Source: Lithospermum erythrorhizon
Lineage: Eukaryota > Streptophyta > Magnoliopsida > Boraginales > Boraginaceae
DNA length: 64,000 bases
Direction of reading: 5' to 3'
Assembly (NCBI GenBank): GCA_019722365.1
Contig: JADFUC010000646.1
Coordinates: 62,001 to 126,000 of the forward strand
Shown: positions 60,791-64,000 of the stretch, one piece after another
Numbering within the stretch: the first letter of the stretch is position 1
How the letters are laid out: each line of letters begins with the position of its first letter
Position numbers and translations under genes: made by a program
Notes under the pieces: generated by a model
Seen by the model: only the letters and a program-made list of their open reading frames with translations
Told to the model about the DNA's origin: nothing
Database searches by the model: none

Positions 60791-63700
60791 GAATTCGTCG
60801 TTTTCTTTGTGGTTTTGCAGGCATATGTGAAGGTTTTCATTTCAGATAGCACTCAAAATGAAGGGGTATGAGATTCACAGGTGCAACAAAATGGTTAGCA
60901 TCAGAGTGACAACAGTTTTGGTAGCAACATTGGTTGTTCTTGTTTATAACCATAAAGTTTATAGATCTAACGTTTAGTAAGAGAATCATGAAAACTTATT
61001 TGAATTTGATTTTTGAGTTATCAGTTTGAGTATTATGGTTGTTGTTTTGGTTAGCTAGAAGGACAGAACTTGCCAAAGCTATAGTACCAATCTGTGACAT
61101 TAGGTGGACAAAGAAAACGTGAGTGTAATAACTGTTAAAGGGATGCCCAGAAAGATGGAAGGGGTGCTACAGACTCTTCAAACATGTTTAGTTAATTGGT
61201 TTTATTGATGATAACTAGTTTGCAGGAGATTTAGTGAGTGAAAGACAATGGAATTGGGACAGTGGTTATATCGAGTGATGCCTACTGCCCAAGTGCCTAG
61301 ATAGTCGTGGCCTTTGTGTGGACGGTGGTCATTTTGAATAAATCTCTTACAGACTTAGGATATTTTAAATACTGTTTATAAATCCCAATTTGATGGTTAT
61401 ATTTTCAATAATCATGTTGTTTTCGTTAAAATATTTCATAACGACAAACATAGAATCCATAATACTTATCTATAATCTATATATAAAATTATAAATATTA
61501 TTTTTATCCAATACTCATTCAACATGCAGCTGCGGATTCCCGTTAACAAAGGGATTAAGGGAGTATTGACAAACTTTTAGAGGATACAATCATACCACTC
61601 CTCCTCTGCACTTGGCCCAATAACCCCTCCCATGGCTGTTGTGCTCTGGGCCCATAACCCCTGCCCTCAGTTGGGATAATCATTCAAAGGTCCCAGACTG
61701 ATCCCTATACGGCTTTCACCCTCAGCCTTGGATATCAAGTTGTCAACGTAATAAAGTGGGTATTCATCTCGGATAAGTGATCATTATGCTTTGGACGGTG
61801 GTTTTTCTTAGTGTGTGAATGCAAATGGCACATTGAGGGAATTGTTGAGGCTTGTTTCAGCCATTTCGTTAGTGTGTCGAAGCAGGCAGAATCTTCTTTC
61901 AATCATGACGTGTTAAATGGTCTTTACTCAGTAGTAGTTCTTTATTTGAGGAGACAAAAAAATGTCTAGCTTTTGTAAACCGGACATCCGGTTAGTCCAA
62001 ACGGACATTACATGGCAATAATTATATACCAGTAATTGATGTTTAAATAAAAGATTAGTTACGGGACTTATCCGGTTACACACAAAGTGGACGTCCGCTA
62101 ATAAGACAAGGTGAATTTAACCCAAAGGCTATGTATGGGCCGTCTACTACGTTAATGAACATTGAAATAATGCGTGCCAGTCGAACCGTTCACCCGAATC
62201 AATAGCAGACTTGTTATGTGATCTTTTTGGAAGTAAATCTTAGCCCTTTGTGCGTTAGTAAGTGGCCGTGAAGTGAATGTAGGCACAACAAGCGTGGTAG
62301 AATCAGAAGCGAATTAACGAGTCGGTAGCAGTTTTAGAGAGGCATGTAACCTTGCCGCCTCACAACCTTAGCATGGCAATAAAGCATACTCCGTCATCTA
62401 TAATAAATAATTCATGCACATATTAGAAGTTGATCCACATGAATTGGTATACTGGACGCAAATAGTACATCTTACATGATATACGTCAGTACTCTTTTCT
62501 CATTTTAATGTAAGTACTCAAAATAATATAATTGTTGAAAATCGTCATTCAATTCCTATTAGTGGTTATGTTCATACTATTATCCTCAGCCCCCCTCCCC
62601 AACTACACCTTAAAATTGTACATGTCTCTAATATCATAAAAAAAATGTAATATGGGATCCTAAATTTACCATTGATAATTGCATATCCATTGAATTTGAC
62701 CATTTTGACTTCTCTATAAAAGATTTTTGAACATATAATAAACTCATGAAATGTGACGATCAGGAGACCTTTATTTTATCACAGCTTTCAAAAATCTCAC
62801 CAAATTTGTCACAATAATCTTTCTTGTATAGCTCCTAATATGGCATGGATGTTTAGTTCATACAGAACACATGTTTTTGCATCTCTTAGGGGAAAAAATC
62901 TGTTAATGTAATAATTTTTTTTTCCATATATTTATTAATTGTGTGTGCTTCGTAAACATATAAAATTATCATTTAATATCATCCAACCTATATGTTTGTG
63001 TAGTTTCCCAAATTAGTTAGCCTATATTGTATATACTTAGGATACTTTAATTAATAAAATTCACATAGTTTATTACGGAGTATAATCTTACATCAATGAA
63101 TGTTTTACCTTACTATTTTTCTTATATCCCTAATAAATAGCAATCATTTTACTCGTGTATTTTATTTCTTATAACAATTTCAGTTCTTAATTATATGATA
63201 AAGCCTTGAAGGTATTGATTATCAATTTCGATGCAACAGCAACTTAAACAACTTAAACATCGACATATAAATTAATTAAGGGTGTAAGCAACCAATTTTT
63301 TACTTTTAATTTCTTAATTAATGTCAGAAAGCTAGAACGATAACTTTACTAATAAAACCGGAAAATATTAGTAGTAATAAATTAATCGAAAATTTAGTTT
63401 AATCGTGATCAACCGACAACTGATTAGTAAGCAGAACATTAAATTTTTATGTAGTTTTTGAAGGATGTTATATTTCTACTCACTCCAAAGAAACACCGAA
63501 CATACTATATATATATATATATACCTATACAGTATTTATCTAATTATTTTAAATTGAAATATTATGAATCATAAATATTTTTTAGAGTTTGGATTATTTT
63601 TTACTTTTTGTATGATATTCTTTGTTACACTACGTTAAAATTATATATATTATGTATTTATGTTTAATTTTTAAATCAGCTTTTTAAGCAGGCATTATCG

Positions 63701-64000
63701 TGATGTTGATGAAGTGTAAGAAAAAATGTCGTATAAAATATAACAAATAATCTATTCCCTAGTTATTAAATAAACAATCAAACTAATTATCTCTTCTGAA
63801 ATTTATCATTTATTAAATGACACCGGTCTATTAATATTAACATGTTTAATTTATGCAAGATCAATAATTAATACCTCAAAACTCCTAATAAGGTCAAGAT
63901 GGTTTTTTTGGGTAGTTTTCATAACATTTTGGCTATTTGGAATAACTCGGCTAAGATAGGATGGATTGAGTGCGCATTGATATGGGAATAAAATTAGCTC
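60791..64000. other. Intergenic to right edge
   Basis: Mixed then AT-rich. A less AT-rich patch at about 61500-62400 has no recognised protein; GGACGGTGGT occurs twice (about 61320 and 61794). An (AT)n run is at 63506-63523. No gene is supported. Confidence 0.45.

Noticed and set aside
60680..60860. Plus-strand exon starting after TTTTGCAG at about 60823
   Set aside because: The acceptor-like string leads into no sustained or recognisable frame; the minus-strand DUF761-like reading explains the region better.

Overview
The window is nuclear DNA from a flowering plant, very probably a eudicot. Genes have many short exons with GT-AG introns, the intergenic DNA is AT-rich and full of tandem repeats, and decayed plant transposons (CACTA, MULE-type plant mobile domain, copia-like solo LTRs, Stowaway-like MITEs) lie between genes. 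I saw no ribosome binding sites, operons or CRISPR arrays. I cannot name the species.

Layout: (1) 1-1.3 kb, minus strand: first two exons of SERRATE, the RNA-processing zinc-finger protein, running off the left edge; its first intron holds a minisatellite. (2) 1.3-13.6 kb: gene-poor and repeat-rich. A dispersed 35-40 bp motif fills 2.4-6.6 kb, with a broken plant-mobile-domain remnant, two similar unexplained small ORFs, a copia-like solo LTR (8.1-9.1 kb) and two tandem arrays. (3) 13.7-17.6 kb, plus strand: an intact nine-coding-exon GH3 beta-glucosidase (631 aa) with MITEs in its 5' UTR intron and first coding intron, and one GC-AG intron. (4) 18.4-21.5 kb, minus strand: an ENOD93-like gene with a damaged last exon, then an mTERF pseudogene. 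(5) 21.9-22.7 kb: degenerate minisatellite. (6) 25.2-29.9 kb, plus strand: an intact eleven-exon NDR/NDRG-like (NDL, pollen SF21 type) gene. (7) 31.5-38.6 kb: a decayed minus-oriented CACTA element interrupted by a second solo LTR of the same family as the one at 8.1 kb. (8) 38.6-47.5 kb: a very AT-rich region with a 530-bp tandem array carrying two nested insertions. (9) 47.6-48.2 kb, minus strand: an intact single-exon PYL2-type abscisic acid receptor. (10) 50.4-56.9 kb, minus strand: an intact twenty-exon KEA4/5/6-type K+/H+ antiporter (575 aa). (11) 57-64 kb: mostly intergenic, with a broken DUF761-like gene at 60.3-60.8 kb.

The intact genes are independent loci (RNA processing, cell-wall glucan hydrolysis, NDR signalling, ABA perception, endomembrane K+/pH control); nothing suggests a gene cluster. 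All exon borders were inferred by eye from splice dinucleotides, reading-frame continuity and recalled family sequence. Every reading-frame sum for the intact genes divides by three. The least explained material is the motif-plus-small-ORF unit at 2.4-7.3 kb and the hairpin-bearing insertion at 42.2-42.4 kb.
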